This document shows, one piece after another, positions 9,152 through 17,494 of a stretch of DNA of 64,000 nucleotides; position 1 is the stretch's first letter, and each line of letters starts with the position of its first letter. Source of the DNA: Terrimicrobium sacchariphilum (GTDB lineage: Bacteria; Verrucomicrobiota; Verrucomicrobiia; Chthoniobacterales; Terrimicrobiaceae); contig NZ_BDCO01000002.1 of assembly GCF_001613545.1 (NCBI RefSeq), forward strand, positions 992,001 to 1,056,000. The letters are read 5' to 3'. Both the position numbers and the translations under genes were made by a program. The notes under the pieces were generated by a model. It did not search any database. It saw nothing but the letters and a program-made list of their open reading frames with translations, and was not told the origin of the DNA.

Positions 9152-9742
9152 ATGGCTCGCGCGGAGGGGGCGGCGTTGCTGACGCGGCGGATGCTGGGCC
9201 GACTCGTGCTGCTGGCTTTTTTGGTCACCTTCACGACGGCGCGGATCGGGCTGGCGCTGGACATGCTTTACAATGGCCCGAAGGTCTTCCTGCACATCCA
9301 GGATACGCATGTGCATCATCTCGTCTACGGGGTCATCCTGCTGGGGCTGGTGGGCGGGTATGTGATCTTCGGGCGATCGAGTGTGGCTCGGCAGCGGTTG
9401 ACGGCGCTTCTTTATGGGGTGGGGCTGGCGCTGGTGTGCGACGAGTTTGGCATGTGGGTGCGGCTGGAGCCGGACTACTGGGAGCGGCTCAGCTATGACG
9501 CGGTGGCGGTGGTGACGGGCGTGCTGGCCTTTGTGTCGTTCTGCCCGGAATCCCAACCCCCGGCGCGGAGGCCGTGGCGGAGGATCGCGGCGGTGGGCGT
9601 GGCGTGTGTGATGCTGTCCCTGGCCCTGGGGGGCGCGCTAAATCTGCTGCAGGACCGATTCGGGCACGAACTCAAGGCAGCCGAGGGCATCACTCCCAAG
9701 AAACGAAGCCCGACGAGCGGGGACAACTGGGGGAGCCGCTGA
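9152..9742 (+). CDS. Conserved integral membrane protein
   Basis: About 196 residues from this ATG; earlier in-frame starts at 9029 and 9095 would add a charged leader. There are four likely membrane segments. Between them are HVHHLVYGVILLGLVGG and LLYGVGLALVCDEFGMWV followed by EPDYWERLSYDAV. The HHLVYG...LDEF...YW...DAV pattern is familiar from a family of uncharacterised bacterial membrane proteins. Function unknown. Confidence 0.65.
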   Translation: MARAEGAALLTRRMLGRLVLLAFLVTFTTARIGLALDMLYNGPKVFLHIQDTHVHHLVYGVILLGLVGGYVIFGRSSVARQRLTALLYGVGLALVCDEFGMWVRLEPDYWERLSYDAVAVVTGVLAFVSFCPESQPPARRPWRRIAAVGVACVMLSLALGGALNLLQDRFGHELKAAEGITPKKRSPTSGDNWGSR

Positions 9743-9871
9743 GAAATCGTCGCCCGTGCCCGATGGCATTGCGCGTCGGCCGCCGTGCCATGAGACGGCG
9801 AGTCGACCGGGAAAGCTCTCGCCGCCGGGGTGTCGGATCGCTTAGTTTTTCCGGGCGTAATTCTATCTCGG

Positions 9872-10345
9872 ATGAAAGCGGTTTCCCTGGTGGCGGCATT
9901 GATGGTGGCGGTCCTGTGCGGCGGGTGCAAAGACACGCGCAAGATGCATGAACAGGGCGCGAGGGGCGTGGCGGAGTTTCACCGGCTCTACAATGCGGAG
10001 AAATACGCGGAGATCTTCACGGCGGCGGACCCGGACTTTGGCAGGGAGATCACGCTGCCGGATTTTCAGCAATTCCTAAGCGCCATGCGGGGCCGGCTGG
10101 GAAAGGTGATTCACTCGACGGAAAGCGGCTGGGGCGCGAGCAGCCAGCATGACAAGCGCTTCTCGCTCTCGCTGGGAGAGGGCGTGCGAGCCAGCGGTGG
10201 AAGCGACAAGGATTTCGTCACGCTAAGCCAAAAGACGACCTATGAGAAAGGCGAGGCCAGGGAGACTTTTGTCTTCGTCGTGCGCGATGGACAGGCGCTC
10301 CTTTATGACTACCGGGTCGAGCCGCCTGCCCTCATCAAAAACTAG
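9872..10345 (+). CDS. Putative lipoprotein of unknown function
   Basis: 157 residues. The N-terminus MKAVSLVAALMVAVLCGGCKD is a signal sequence with a possible, non-canonical lipobox ending in Cys. The mature part is mixed alpha/beta, contains FHRLYNAEKYAEIFTAADPDF, and ends in a strand-rich segment (FVFVVRDGQALLYDYRVE). It resembles small periplasmic proteins of the DUF4019/DUF3887 sort only in outline. The ATG at 9872 was chosen because it gives the signal peptide directly. Confidence 0.65.
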   Translation: MKAVSLVAALMVAVLCGGCKDTRKMHEQGARGVAEFHRLYNAEKYAEIFTAADPDFGREITLPDFQQFLSAMRGRLGKVIHSTESGWGASSQHDKRFSLSLGEGVRASGGSDKDFVTLSQKTTYEKGEARETFVFVVRDGQALLYDYRVEPPALIKN

Positions 10346-10473
10346 GTCGCAGTCGAGGCAGCGGGCGGTCCCGGCAGGCCGGGCGAGAGGTGCCTCACCC
10401 TGCGGAAACCGGCTGGTTTCTTCACCGCGAAAAAGCCTTCCCGGCGGCGGAGCGGCGGTGTAGTGGGGAGGGA

Positions 10474-11184
10474 ATGATCTCCCTCGGTAGATTGGTGTCG
10501 GGCCGGGCGCTTTGCCTGGCGGGTGTGATGGCTCTCGCAATGGGCGCGTCGCAGGCGGCGGAGCCGGTGATGAAGGAGCGCACAAATCTGCGCAATCAAC
10601 GCTACGGCGAGATCCTCGTCGTGAAGGGCGGCCCGTGGAGCTACACCGCCACGGTGTACAACACGGTCGGCCTCAATGATTGCCCCGAGGCGGCGTGGAA
10701 AAAGCTCGACGCCAAGGCGCTGAAAAAGGAACTCGGCGCGCGCACGGTCATCCTCAACGGGCCGCGCCATTTCATGATGGACTCCAACGCGCTGAAAAAT
10801 CCCGGCGGCGTCTCGACCTTTGACGGCCTGGAGGCTCGCCGCCTCGCGACGGTCGACATCACGCTGCCCGACATCCTGCGCGGCCGCAGCAAACCGTACA
10901 CCGGCAACACGGTGAACCGCACCACCCGCTATGTCTACAAGGCCGGGCTGCCGGTGTATGAACTCGTCTCGCCAAAGGGCGACGTCTATGTGATGCAGAG
11001 CTATTCGCTCCAGGTCGACCCGACCCTCACCGCCGCCGACCTGCCGAATCTCGGCAAAAAGCTCAAGCTCCCGAAGGGCTGGCAGTACCGCGTGGTGACG
11101 CCGAAGGAAGACCTCGTATTGACCACCTCCGGCACCGCCACCGTCCTGCAGGACGAGCTTTTGAATTCCTACCAAAAGAGGTAG
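10474..11184 (+). CDS. Conserved exported protein of unknown function
   Basis: 236 residues with signal peptide MISLGRLVSGRALCLAGVMA, cleaved near ASQAAEP, and a good Shine-Dalgarno (GGGGAGGG) just upstream. The segments RYGEILVVKGG, TVYNTVGLNDCPEAAW, VILNGPRHFMMD, PVYELVSPKGDVYVMQSY and LKLPKGWQYRV match a widespread proteobacterial and verrucomicrobial family that, as far as I know, has no assigned role. It is probably periplasmic. It is followed by a repeat fragment and a terminator. Confidence 0.75.
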   Translation: MISLGRLVSGRALCLAGVMALAMGASQAAEPVMKERTNLRNQRYGEILVVKGGPWSYTATVYNTVGLNDCPEAAWKKLDAKALKKELGARTVILNGPRHFMMDSNALKNPGGVSTFDGLEARRLATVDITLPDILRGRSKPYTGNTVNRTTRYVYKAGLPVYELVSPKGDVYVMQSYSLQVDPTLTAADLPNLGKKLKLPKGWQYRVVTPKEDLVLTTSGTATVLQDELLNSYQKR

Positions 11185-11284
11185 GGGCCGGAGGAGTTTT
11201 CAGTGATTCAGTTTTCAGACTGCGTGTGGAGGCGCGGCGCGGCGGGTTTGCCGCTGGCGGCCCGGCGATGACGCGGCACGCTGA

Positions 11285-11345
11285 GGATTGAACAGAAGGA
11301 AGCGAAGGGAACGAAGGGCAAGGCCGGAAGGCATTTTTACAAAAG
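11285..11345. repeat. Single fragment of the ~150-bp intergenic repeat
   Basis: The AACAGAAGGAAGCGAAGG-type half of the repeat followed by TTTTTACAAAAGGCCGC. It lies in the 339-bp gap between 11184 and 11524, which holds no gene. Confidence 0.6.
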
Positions 11346-11378
11346 GCCGCGTCTCCGCGAAGGGGGCGCGGCTTTTTT
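11346..11378 (+). terminator. Rho-independent terminator
   Basis: Stem GCCGCG/CGCGGC, loop of about 15 nt, then six T residues. It is placed after the exported-protein gene ending at 11184 and partly overlaps the repeat fragment. Confidence 0.65.
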
Positions 11379-11523
11379 GGGCGGGACTTTTCGCGTAGAG
11401 TGCAAACGTCGGTATTTTCTCGGCGCTTTTCCGCTTGTATGATGAAATCGGGTATCGAGAGTGTGTTACCAGTCGCCCAAGCGCGGTAGATACAGAAAAC
11501 AGCGCTCAAGGTGCAAACGGACC

Positions 11524-12933
11524 ATGGCAATCACATCTCACCAAATTGATCTCTGGCTAGCATCTCCTTCTGAGAACCAAACTTTGGAGTTCAAGGAAGC
11601 CAAGACGCAGTTCGATAACAAAAAGCTGTATGAGTATTGCGTGGCCTTGGCGAACGAGGGCGGCGGCCACTTGTTGCTTGGAGTTACGGACAAGCGGCCG
11701 CGAAACGTGGTCGGTACCCTGGCTTTCAATGATCTGGTGGCGATGACAGCGAAGCTGTTCGAAGCGGTAGGTTTCCGCGTGGACATTGAGGAGGTGCGGC
11801 ATCCCGACGGGAGAGTAGTAGTTTTCCATATCCCTTCTCGTCCGCGCGGAACAGCCTATCATCTGAATGGGAAGTATCTGATGCGTTCAGGTGAGGCGTT
11901 GGTCCCGATGTCGGAGGATAGATTACGCAGCATATTCGCTGAAGGCGGACCGGACTGGAGTGAGGAATATAGCAAGACCGGGCTCGATGGTCAGGAAGTT
12001 GTTGATCTACTCGACACACAGGCGTTCTTCGAATTGATGAGGCAGCCGTATCCGACGGATCGCGCGGGAGTATTGAATGCCTTGGCAAATGTGCGGTTGA
12101 TTGACCAGGAGAATGGAGCTTTTTCAATACGCCGTATCGGCGCGCTACTGCTGGCAAAAAGACTTCCTGATTTTGATGATCTGGCTCGGAAGGCGCTTCG
12201 TTTGGTAGTCTATAATGGGAACTCAAAGCTAGACACCAAGCTTGATGAGACGGTGGCGAAAGGCTACGCCGTTGGATTTCAGGAGACAATACGTTTCATT
12301 ATGGGGCAGTTACCTCAGAATGAACGGATCGTCGACGCGTTGCGCAAGGAGGTTACGCTGGTGCCGGAAGCCGCCATTCGCGAAGTGGTTGCTAATGCGA
12401 TGATCCATCAGGATTTCTCCGCGAAGGGAGCCTCGATCATGGTTGAAGTCTATGCGAGTCGCGTGGAGATATCGAATCCCGGCCAGCCGTTGGTGCCCGT
12501 GGAGCGATTTATCGATGGATACGAGTCTCGCAACGAAAGTGTGGCTCGCATGATGCGGCGAATGCACATTTGTGAGGAGAAGAGCAGCGGTATCGATAGA
12601 GTGGTGCAGACGGCGGAAGTTTACCAATTGCCTGCACCTGTTTTTCGGGCTGACTTTAGACGTACTAACGTAGTGATTTTTGGTCCCCGGTCTTTTGAGG
12701 AAATGGATCGTGATGATCGGGTGCGGGCCTGCTATCAGCATTGTTCGCTGAAATGGGTGATGTCGGAGCACATGACCAATCAAACTTTGCGAGAACGGTT
12801 TAGTCTGCCAGAAGCCAAGGCTGCCACTGTTTCTCAAGTTCTTTCGGCAGCTCTGGAGGCCGGGGTGATCAAACTCGATGAGACAAGCAAGGGGTCGCGA
12901 AAGTTTGCCCGGTACTTGCCATTTTGGGCCTGA
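11524..12933 (+). CDS. Schlafen/AlbA-domain putative DNA-binding protein (RecG-like ATPase-associated)
   Basis: About 469 residues. The N-terminus has the AlbA_2/Schlafen pattern: ENQTLEFKEAK, then YCVALANEGGGHLLLGVTD. In the middle, AAIREVVANAMIHQDFS with EISNPGQP and SGIDRV is the degenerate HATPase-like module common in this family. A winged-helix-like C-terminus follows. Such proteins occur as regulators and in phage-defence loci. Base composition is visibly lower in GC than the neighbours, consistent with transfer. Start: ATG 11524; an upstream extension lacks conserved sequence. Confidence 0.8.
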   Translation: MAITSHQIDLWLASPSENQTLEFKEAKTQFDNKKLYEYCVALANEGGGHLLLGVTDKRPRNVVGTLAFNDLVAMTAKLFEAVGFRVDIEEVRHPDGRVVVFHIPSRPRGTAYHLNGKYLMRSGEALVPMSEDRLRSIFAEGGPDWSEEYSKTGLDGQEVVDLLDTQAFFELMRQPYPTDRAGVLNALANVRLIDQENGAFSIRRIGALLLAKRLPDFDDLARKALRLVVYNGNSKLDTKLDETVAKGYAVGFQETIRFIMGQLPQNERIVDALRKEVTLVPEAAIREVVANAMIHQDFSAKGASIMVEVYASRVEISNPGQPLVPVERFIDGYESRNESVARMMRRMHICEEKSSGIDRVVQTAEVYQLPAPVFRADFRRTNVVIFGPRSFEEMDRDDRVRACYQHCSLKWVMSEHMTNQTLRERFSLPEAKAATVSQVLSAALEAGVIKLDETSKGSRKFARYLPFWA

Positions 12934-13167
12934 TTTTATTTAAGGGCAAGACAGGTCTGGCTGACTTTTTTTATGTAAATATCTCAAAATCAATTATTTA
13001 TTTATTTAATTTCATTTTAAAATCCGATGAGCAGTCCGATTGGCATGTAAATGCCCTTGACCGACAAGAGGCTTTCGTAAGAAGCCTCCAGGGAGAACCG
13101 TATGGAGTACGCCGGGCGCGAGTTTGCGCTGGGTGGCGGGGAGCGGGTTGGCTAAGGTTTGTACGTC

Positions 13168-13560
13168 ATGAAGGCGTTTCGCCGGCACTGGGTTGTGGTC
13201 TTCGTCAAGATGGTGGCGGGCGCGGGTCTGGTCGTCACGGCCGGGTGTGCGCTGCTGGTGGCGATGGTCGAGGCCGGGCAGTGGTTTTCCTCGCAGGCGG
13301 TGCGGCGGGACAAGGCGGAGATTTGCGCGATTTTTGACCGGGCCATCGCGGACGGGACCGCGTCAGCGATCGCGGCGGGCAAGTACACGGTCGGCGCAGA
13401 TTGCGGCGGAGCCTCCTATTACGTCCGGTATCGGGATGCGGCAGGGGAAACTCAGGGGTATTTCGTGAGCCGGATCGGGCGGGACCGGTGGGAGTTTCAG
13501 CGTCTCACGGATGGCCCCGCGCGGCAGGTCTTTGTGCGCGAGCGGGTGAGCGCGGAGTAG
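13168..13560 (+). CDS. Small membrane-anchored protein
   Basis: 130 residues: one N-terminal transmembrane helix (VVVFVKMVAGAGLVVTAGC) and a ~90-residue exported domain ending in short strands (YYVRYRDAAGETQGYFVSRI). No family recognised. It is preceded by 230 bp of AT-rich DNA (12960-13030) with no gene. Confidence 0.5.
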   Translation: MKAFRRHWVVVFVKMVAGAGLVVTAGCALLVAMVEAGQWFSSQAVRRDKAEICAIFDRAIADGTASAIAAGKYTVGADCGGASYYVRYRDAAGETQGYFVSRIGRDRWEFQRLTDGPARQVFVRERVSAE

Positions 13561-13913
13561 CGCGGTCCCGCTCCGGGCGCGGGAAGCCGTTCTCCGCGCG
13601 GCGGGTCGACGGCGGCGCGGGCGGCTCGTGTTTCGCGTTCCTCGCGGGGATGCGGCGGCGGGAAGTATTAGGCTGATTGCGTACTAATGCGTAAGCTGTC
13701 GCGCGAGGCTGCGGTGGAGCGGGGTGGTGGCTTGGGTTGAGCGCCGGCGGGGGCGGTTTTTGGGATTCTCTTTACGCGCGAGGGCGGGGGAACTAAATAC
13801 TGCGGCGATGGCGCGATCGTGGGTTGGCTCTGTCGACTCCTCGCTCTCCGCCGGCCCTGGTTTTTTCTCACCCACCCACCCGCCTCTTACTCTCGGACTC
13901 TCTCTCACCTCTC
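13561..13913. other. Intergenic, no gene seen
   Basis: A 353-bp gap. Its last ~55 bp form a pyrimidine-rich leader (CTC/TCT runs) directly before the ATG at 13914. No repeat or structural RNA recognised. Confidence 0.5.
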
Positions 13914-14972
13914 ATGAATACCACCCGATACGCCCTCGTCGCCGCCGCGGCCCTCGCCCTCGCGAGCACCGGCCACGCGCAGCAGAAAGCCGTCTCCGGT
14001 CCCGCCATCACGGGCACGATGGAGATCATCTTCAACACGCGGATGCCGGGGCATCAGGATTCCTCGGGCGGGCCGAGCAAGAATGTCTTTGACGAATACA
14101 AGGTGGACCTCGTCGCGGGCGCGATCGGCATCAAGGGCAAGATCGAGCGCACGCCGCGCCTCGTGAGTTCCGTCCTCGGGCGCGAGACGCAGAAGGGGAA
14201 GATTTTCTACCAGCTCGCGTGGAACTTCAAAGGCACCTATCTCGGTGACTGGCTCGGCACGGTGGTGACAAACGACCGCGGCGAGTACCTGTGGAACGGC
14301 AGCGGCGATCCGGCGTCAAAGCCGCGCATCCAGATCCAGACGGTGGGCAACCAGGCGGGCTTCACGGATTACTTTGACGGCGTAATGATCGGCAAGGGCG
14401 CCCAGGCGGGCGGGTCGGCCAAGTTCTTCCGCAAGCTCTCCGGTGGCAAGGTGGCAGTCTATACCGCGACGAACACCGACCCGATGGATTTCCGCCAGCT
14501 CGTGCTGGCCAAGGGGCCGCTCGGCGCGTATGGCCGCGTGGCCGTCGACGGCAAGCTCATCTACGACCGCGAGAGCGGGAGCTGGATCACCGACGGCATC
14601 AACCTCACGCCGGAGGGTTCCAAGACGCCGGACAAGGTGACGGGATCGATCCGCTGGATCGAGGACCCGAACCGCGCGTCGAATGGCAAGGGCCAGTACG
14701 TGCTCAACCTCCGCTGGAACGAGGACCGCGTGCAGCCCTCCGACGAGACCTTCACCGCCGGGCCGGTGGATGAGGAGTCGTTCTTTGCCGTGGACAAGTC
14801 CAAGCCGGGCCTCACCGGCACGATCGACTACGAGGACAAGCTGAACTCCGACGGCTCGCCGGTCTTTAGCAAGGTCACCTTCAACATCGTGGCCAACAAC
14901 CTCGAACGCGGCCAGATCCTCGCCTTCATGAAACTCTGGCTCGTCGGCGTGGGTCCGCTCAACGACGAATAA
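13914..14972 (+). CDS. Exported protein of unknown function
   Basis: 352 residues with a clear signal peptide (MNTTRYALVAAAALALAS, cleaved after GHAQ). The mature protein is rich in beta-strand-like segments and charged residues, including WNFKGTYLGDWLGTVVTND and GSIRWIEDPN. It contains no Cys-based or catalytic signature I know. It is followed after about 50 bp by a small membrane protein in the same direction, possibly co-transcribed. Confidence 0.65.
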   Translation: MNTTRYALVAAAALALASTGHAQQKAVSGPAITGTMEIIFNTRMPGHQDSSGGPSKNVFDEYKVDLVAGAIGIKGKIERTPRLVSSVLGRETQKGKIFYQLAWNFKGTYLGDWLGTVVTNDRGEYLWNGSGDPASKPRIQIQTVGNQAGFTDYFDGVMIGKGAQAGGSAKFFRKLSGGKVAVYTATNTDPMDFRQLVLAKGPLGAYGRVAVDGKLIYDRESGSWITDGINLTPEGSKTPDKVTGSIRWIEDPNRASNGKGQYVLNLRWNEDRVQPSDETFTAGPVDEESFFAVDKSKPGLTGTIDYEDKLNSDGSPVFSKVTFNIVANNLERGQILAFMKLWLVGVGPLNDE

Positions 14973-15025
14973 CGCGGCGCGACGGTTTCCATCGAAAGGC
15001 TAACACTTTTTCCTCATACAGAAAC

Positions 15026-15346
15026 ATGGCCATCTTGCTCGCTCTCCTCGCCTTTGGCGTCCAGGTCTTTGCCTTCAACATGGGGCGGCTCATCCCCAAC
15101 GTGCCCGGCATCAAGGGGGTGCCCGGCCGGGTGCTCGACTGGATCGTGATCCTCATCGGCATCTTCTTTTCCCTCCCGACGCTGCTGCTCACCCGGGCGG
15201 ACTTTGTCCCCGTGGCGATCTGGTCGGTCTCGTGGATCGGGGCATACTTCATCGGCAACATCCCGAACAAGGCGCTGAACAAGGTCATCTTCGTCGTATG
15301 GTTCCTCGCCACGGTCGGCCTGATGATCTGGTTCATGCCGGAGTAG
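15026..15346 (+). CDS. Small integral membrane protein
   Basis: 106 residues with three to four predicted membrane segments: N-terminal ILLALLAFGVQVFAF, then DWIVILIGIFFSLPTLLLT, VAIWSVSWIGAYFIGN and VIFVVWFLATVGLMIWF. No family recognised. It is codirectional with the exported protein upstream. Confidence 0.6.
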   Translation: MAILLALLAFGVQVFAFNMGRLIPNVPGIKGVPGRVLDWIVILIGIFFSLPTLLLTRADFVPVAIWSVSWIGAYFIGNIPNKALNKVIFVVWFLATVGLMIWFMPE

Positions 15347-15501
15347 GGCGCACGGAGGTGGCGACAGGTTTCCCCCTGTGGAGCAGGCAAGACGTGACGC
15401 CTGGTTTCCGGAGTGGATTTCCGGGCTGCTTGTCGGCTTGATTCCTTGATCCGTGGGCGTTTTTGCTGACACATCCGCCGTGGTTTTGTAGGGTGCCGGT
15501 G

Positions 15502-15840
15502 ATGAGCGACATGGGATATCGAGTAGTCGGAGCCGGGCTGGCGCTGCTGGGCGCGGGCGTGGCCTATGTTTACGCCTATCTTCCCTGGCAGGCGGCGCAG
15601 CATCAGGCGCCCGAGGTGGGCGGAGCTTCCAAGGTGCTCTTCCTTGCGCCGACGGCTCTCATCTTCGGCCTGCTCCTGCTGATTTTCGGAGAGAGATTTC
15701 GCCGGGCGATTCAGGAGACCCGTCACGGCAGGCAGCGGCTGACGGTCGTGGGCTGGATCGTGGTGGGCGTCTGCATCGTCGGTGGCATCGCCGCCAACGA
15801 ATGGCTGAAGGCCGCGCTCAAGGCGCTGGGCTACTCCTAG
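15502..15840 (+). CDS. Small integral membrane protein
   Basis: 112 residues with three hydrophobic segments (VVGAGLALLGAGVAYVYAYL, LFLAPTALIFGLLLLIFG, VVGWIVVGVCIVGGIAA). The ATG at 15502 is preferred over one 13 codons upstream because the longer leader is polar and unconserved in character. No known family. Confidence 0.55.
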   Translation: MSDMGYRVVGAGLALLGAGVAYVYAYLPWQAAQHQAPEVGGASKVLFLAPTALIFGLLLLIFGERFRRAIQETRHGRQRLTVVGWIVVGVCIVGGIAANEWLKAALKALGYS

Positions 15841-15939
15841 GGCACAGCCCTCCGCTAGAGGCATCACGAAGGATGCGGTCGACCTGCGGCCTGACCGGAG
15901 CCGGGATCGAGGCGGAGTGGGCCGGGCCTGGCCGCAAGC

Positions 15940-16449
15940 TCAGTGAGAGGCGGCGCCTGCCTGGGGCGCGTCGTGCTTGCTATCAGTTTGGGCGGGAATG
16001 TCCTCCGCTGCGGGAGAGAGGCGTGATTGCTTTCGCCATTCTTTCCAGATGGAGATTTTTGTGAGCAGCCAGAATCCTCCGCCAATCCCCATGACAGAGA
16101 CAAAAAGAAGCCAGAGGAACGTCTGCAGGTTCATCTCCTGGGCCATGTAGAACCCGAGGGGGACGACGAAGCTCAGGGTGCTCGCCAGGCAGGACATGCA
16201 AAATACACCTCGTTGGTCGAAGAGAATCTCGATACGGTTTTGCGTGGCGAGCAGGAGGAAATTGAGAAAGACCACGGGTGCAGAAATCGCGGCGGCGAGA
16301 ACGACGATTTTTGGCGTGGTGAGTTCGGAGATAAGGTCGGGGTTTAGCGCCCAGATAGTGAGCACGCCAGGGCAGATGAGGCCTAGCGCCGCCGAGACAA
16401 TGATGGTCCAGTCGGCAGCGGTGAGTTTTTTTAGGTCGTCGAGGTCCAT
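15940..16449 (-). CDS. Integral membrane protein
   Basis: 169 residues with four hydrophobic helices and a polar C-terminal tail of about 35 residues. A CMSC pair sits between helices two and three. It is divergently arranged with the Mrr-type gene across about 140 bp. Function unknown. Confidence 0.6.
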   Translation of the reverse strand: MDLDDLKKLTAADWTIIVSAALGLICPGVLTIWALNPDLISELTTPKIVVLAAAISAPVVFLNFLLLATQNRIEILFDQRGVFCMSCLASTLSFVVPLGFYMAQEMNLQTFLWLLFVSVMGIGGGFWLLTKISIWKEWRKQSRLSPAAEDIPAQTDSKHDAPQAGAASH

Positions 16450-16589
16450 GCGGGATGCGAGTAAGCGAAGTTTTTTCTAAGGTATCGGGCCGGGGTAAAC
16501 AAGGATGCGCTGGCGGGAAATCATCAGCCGATGGCTGGCTTGTCTCGACTTGCGGGTGATGACGGTGGTACTTGGTATGGCCTTGTCAT

Positions 16590-17438
16590 ATGGCCGTCCC
16601 AAAGTATTACGAGCTTTTCAACCCCCTGCTCCAGGCCTTGCGCGAATTGGGCGGGTCGGCATCGATTCCCGAACAGGAGGAGGCCGTCGCGCGGCTGCTT
16701 TCCTTATCCGAGGACGATGTGAATGAGATCCATCGCGGGAATCGAACCAAGTTTGGCTACAAGCTGGGCTGGGCACGGACATATCTGAAACGCTACGGTC
16801 TATTGGAGAATTCGGATCGCGGAGTCTGGGCGCTTACCGAAGACGGCACCTCAGTCGACCGGGTCGTGCCGGAGGAGGTCGTTCGCATGGTTCAGCAGCA
16901 GGGCCGCGTCGCGCGAGAGGAACTGGCGGAGGCGGAGGCCGAGCAGGAGACGCCGGAGATGGTGGCGGAGCTGCGATGGCAGGATGCCGCCCTACAGGCG
17001 CTCCGGGAAATGGCTCCCGATGCTTTTGAGCGGCTCTGCCAGCGCTTGCTGCGCGAATCGGGCTTTATCCAGGTCGAGGTGACGGGGCGCTCGGGCGATG
17101 GCGGGATCGATGGCAAGGGCGTGGTCAAGCTCGGCGGCATCCTGTCGTTTCACGTCAGCTTTCAATGCAAACGCTACCAGGGCAGCGTTTCGTCCGGAGC
17201 GATCCGGGATTTTCGCGGGGCCATGGTCGGGCGCGCCGACAAGGGGCTGTTCATTACGACAGGCACATTTACGCGCGACGCACGGGCCGAGGCCCAGCGG
17301 GATGGCGCTCCGCCGCTCGACATGATCGACGGCGACGAGCTCGTAGTCATGCTGAAAGACCTGCGCCTGGGCATCGATGTGCGGTCGCGCACCGTCGAGG
17401 AGGTTTCCGTGAACCGCGAATGGTTTCAAAAAATCTAA
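16590..17438 (+). CDS. Mrr-type (type IV) restriction endonuclease
   Basis: 282 residues. The N-terminal Mrr_N winged-helix domain is at about residues 1-95 (YYELFNPLLQALRELGG...WARTYLKRYGLLE). A coiled linker of about 25 residues follows. The Mrr_cat PD-(D/E)xK domain has FERLCQRLLRESGF, GRSGDGGIDGKG (Asp170/Asp174) and the QCK catalytic pair (Gln192, Lys194), then KGLFITTGTFT. Mrr enzymes cut DNA carrying foreign methylation, so this is a solitary defence gene. The ATG at 16590 gives the canonical N-terminus. Confidence 0.9.
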   Translation: MAVPKYYELFNPLLQALRELGGSASIPEQEEAVARLLSLSEDDVNEIHRGNRTKFGYKLGWARTYLKRYGLLENSDRGVWALTEDGTSVDRVVPEEVVRMVQQQGRVAREELAEAEAEQETPEMVAELRWQDAALQALREMAPDAFERLCQRLLRESGFIQVEVTGRSGDGGIDGKGVVKLGGILSFHVSFQCKRYQGSVSSGAIRDFRGAMVGRADKGLFITTGTFTRDARAEAQRDGAPPLDMIDGDELVVMLKDLRLGIDVRSRTVEEVSVNREWFQKI

Positions 17439-17494
17439 CGCGTGATGGAGCAGGATTTTTCTTAAGAAACCCGGCGGGATTACGTTCTCTCTTT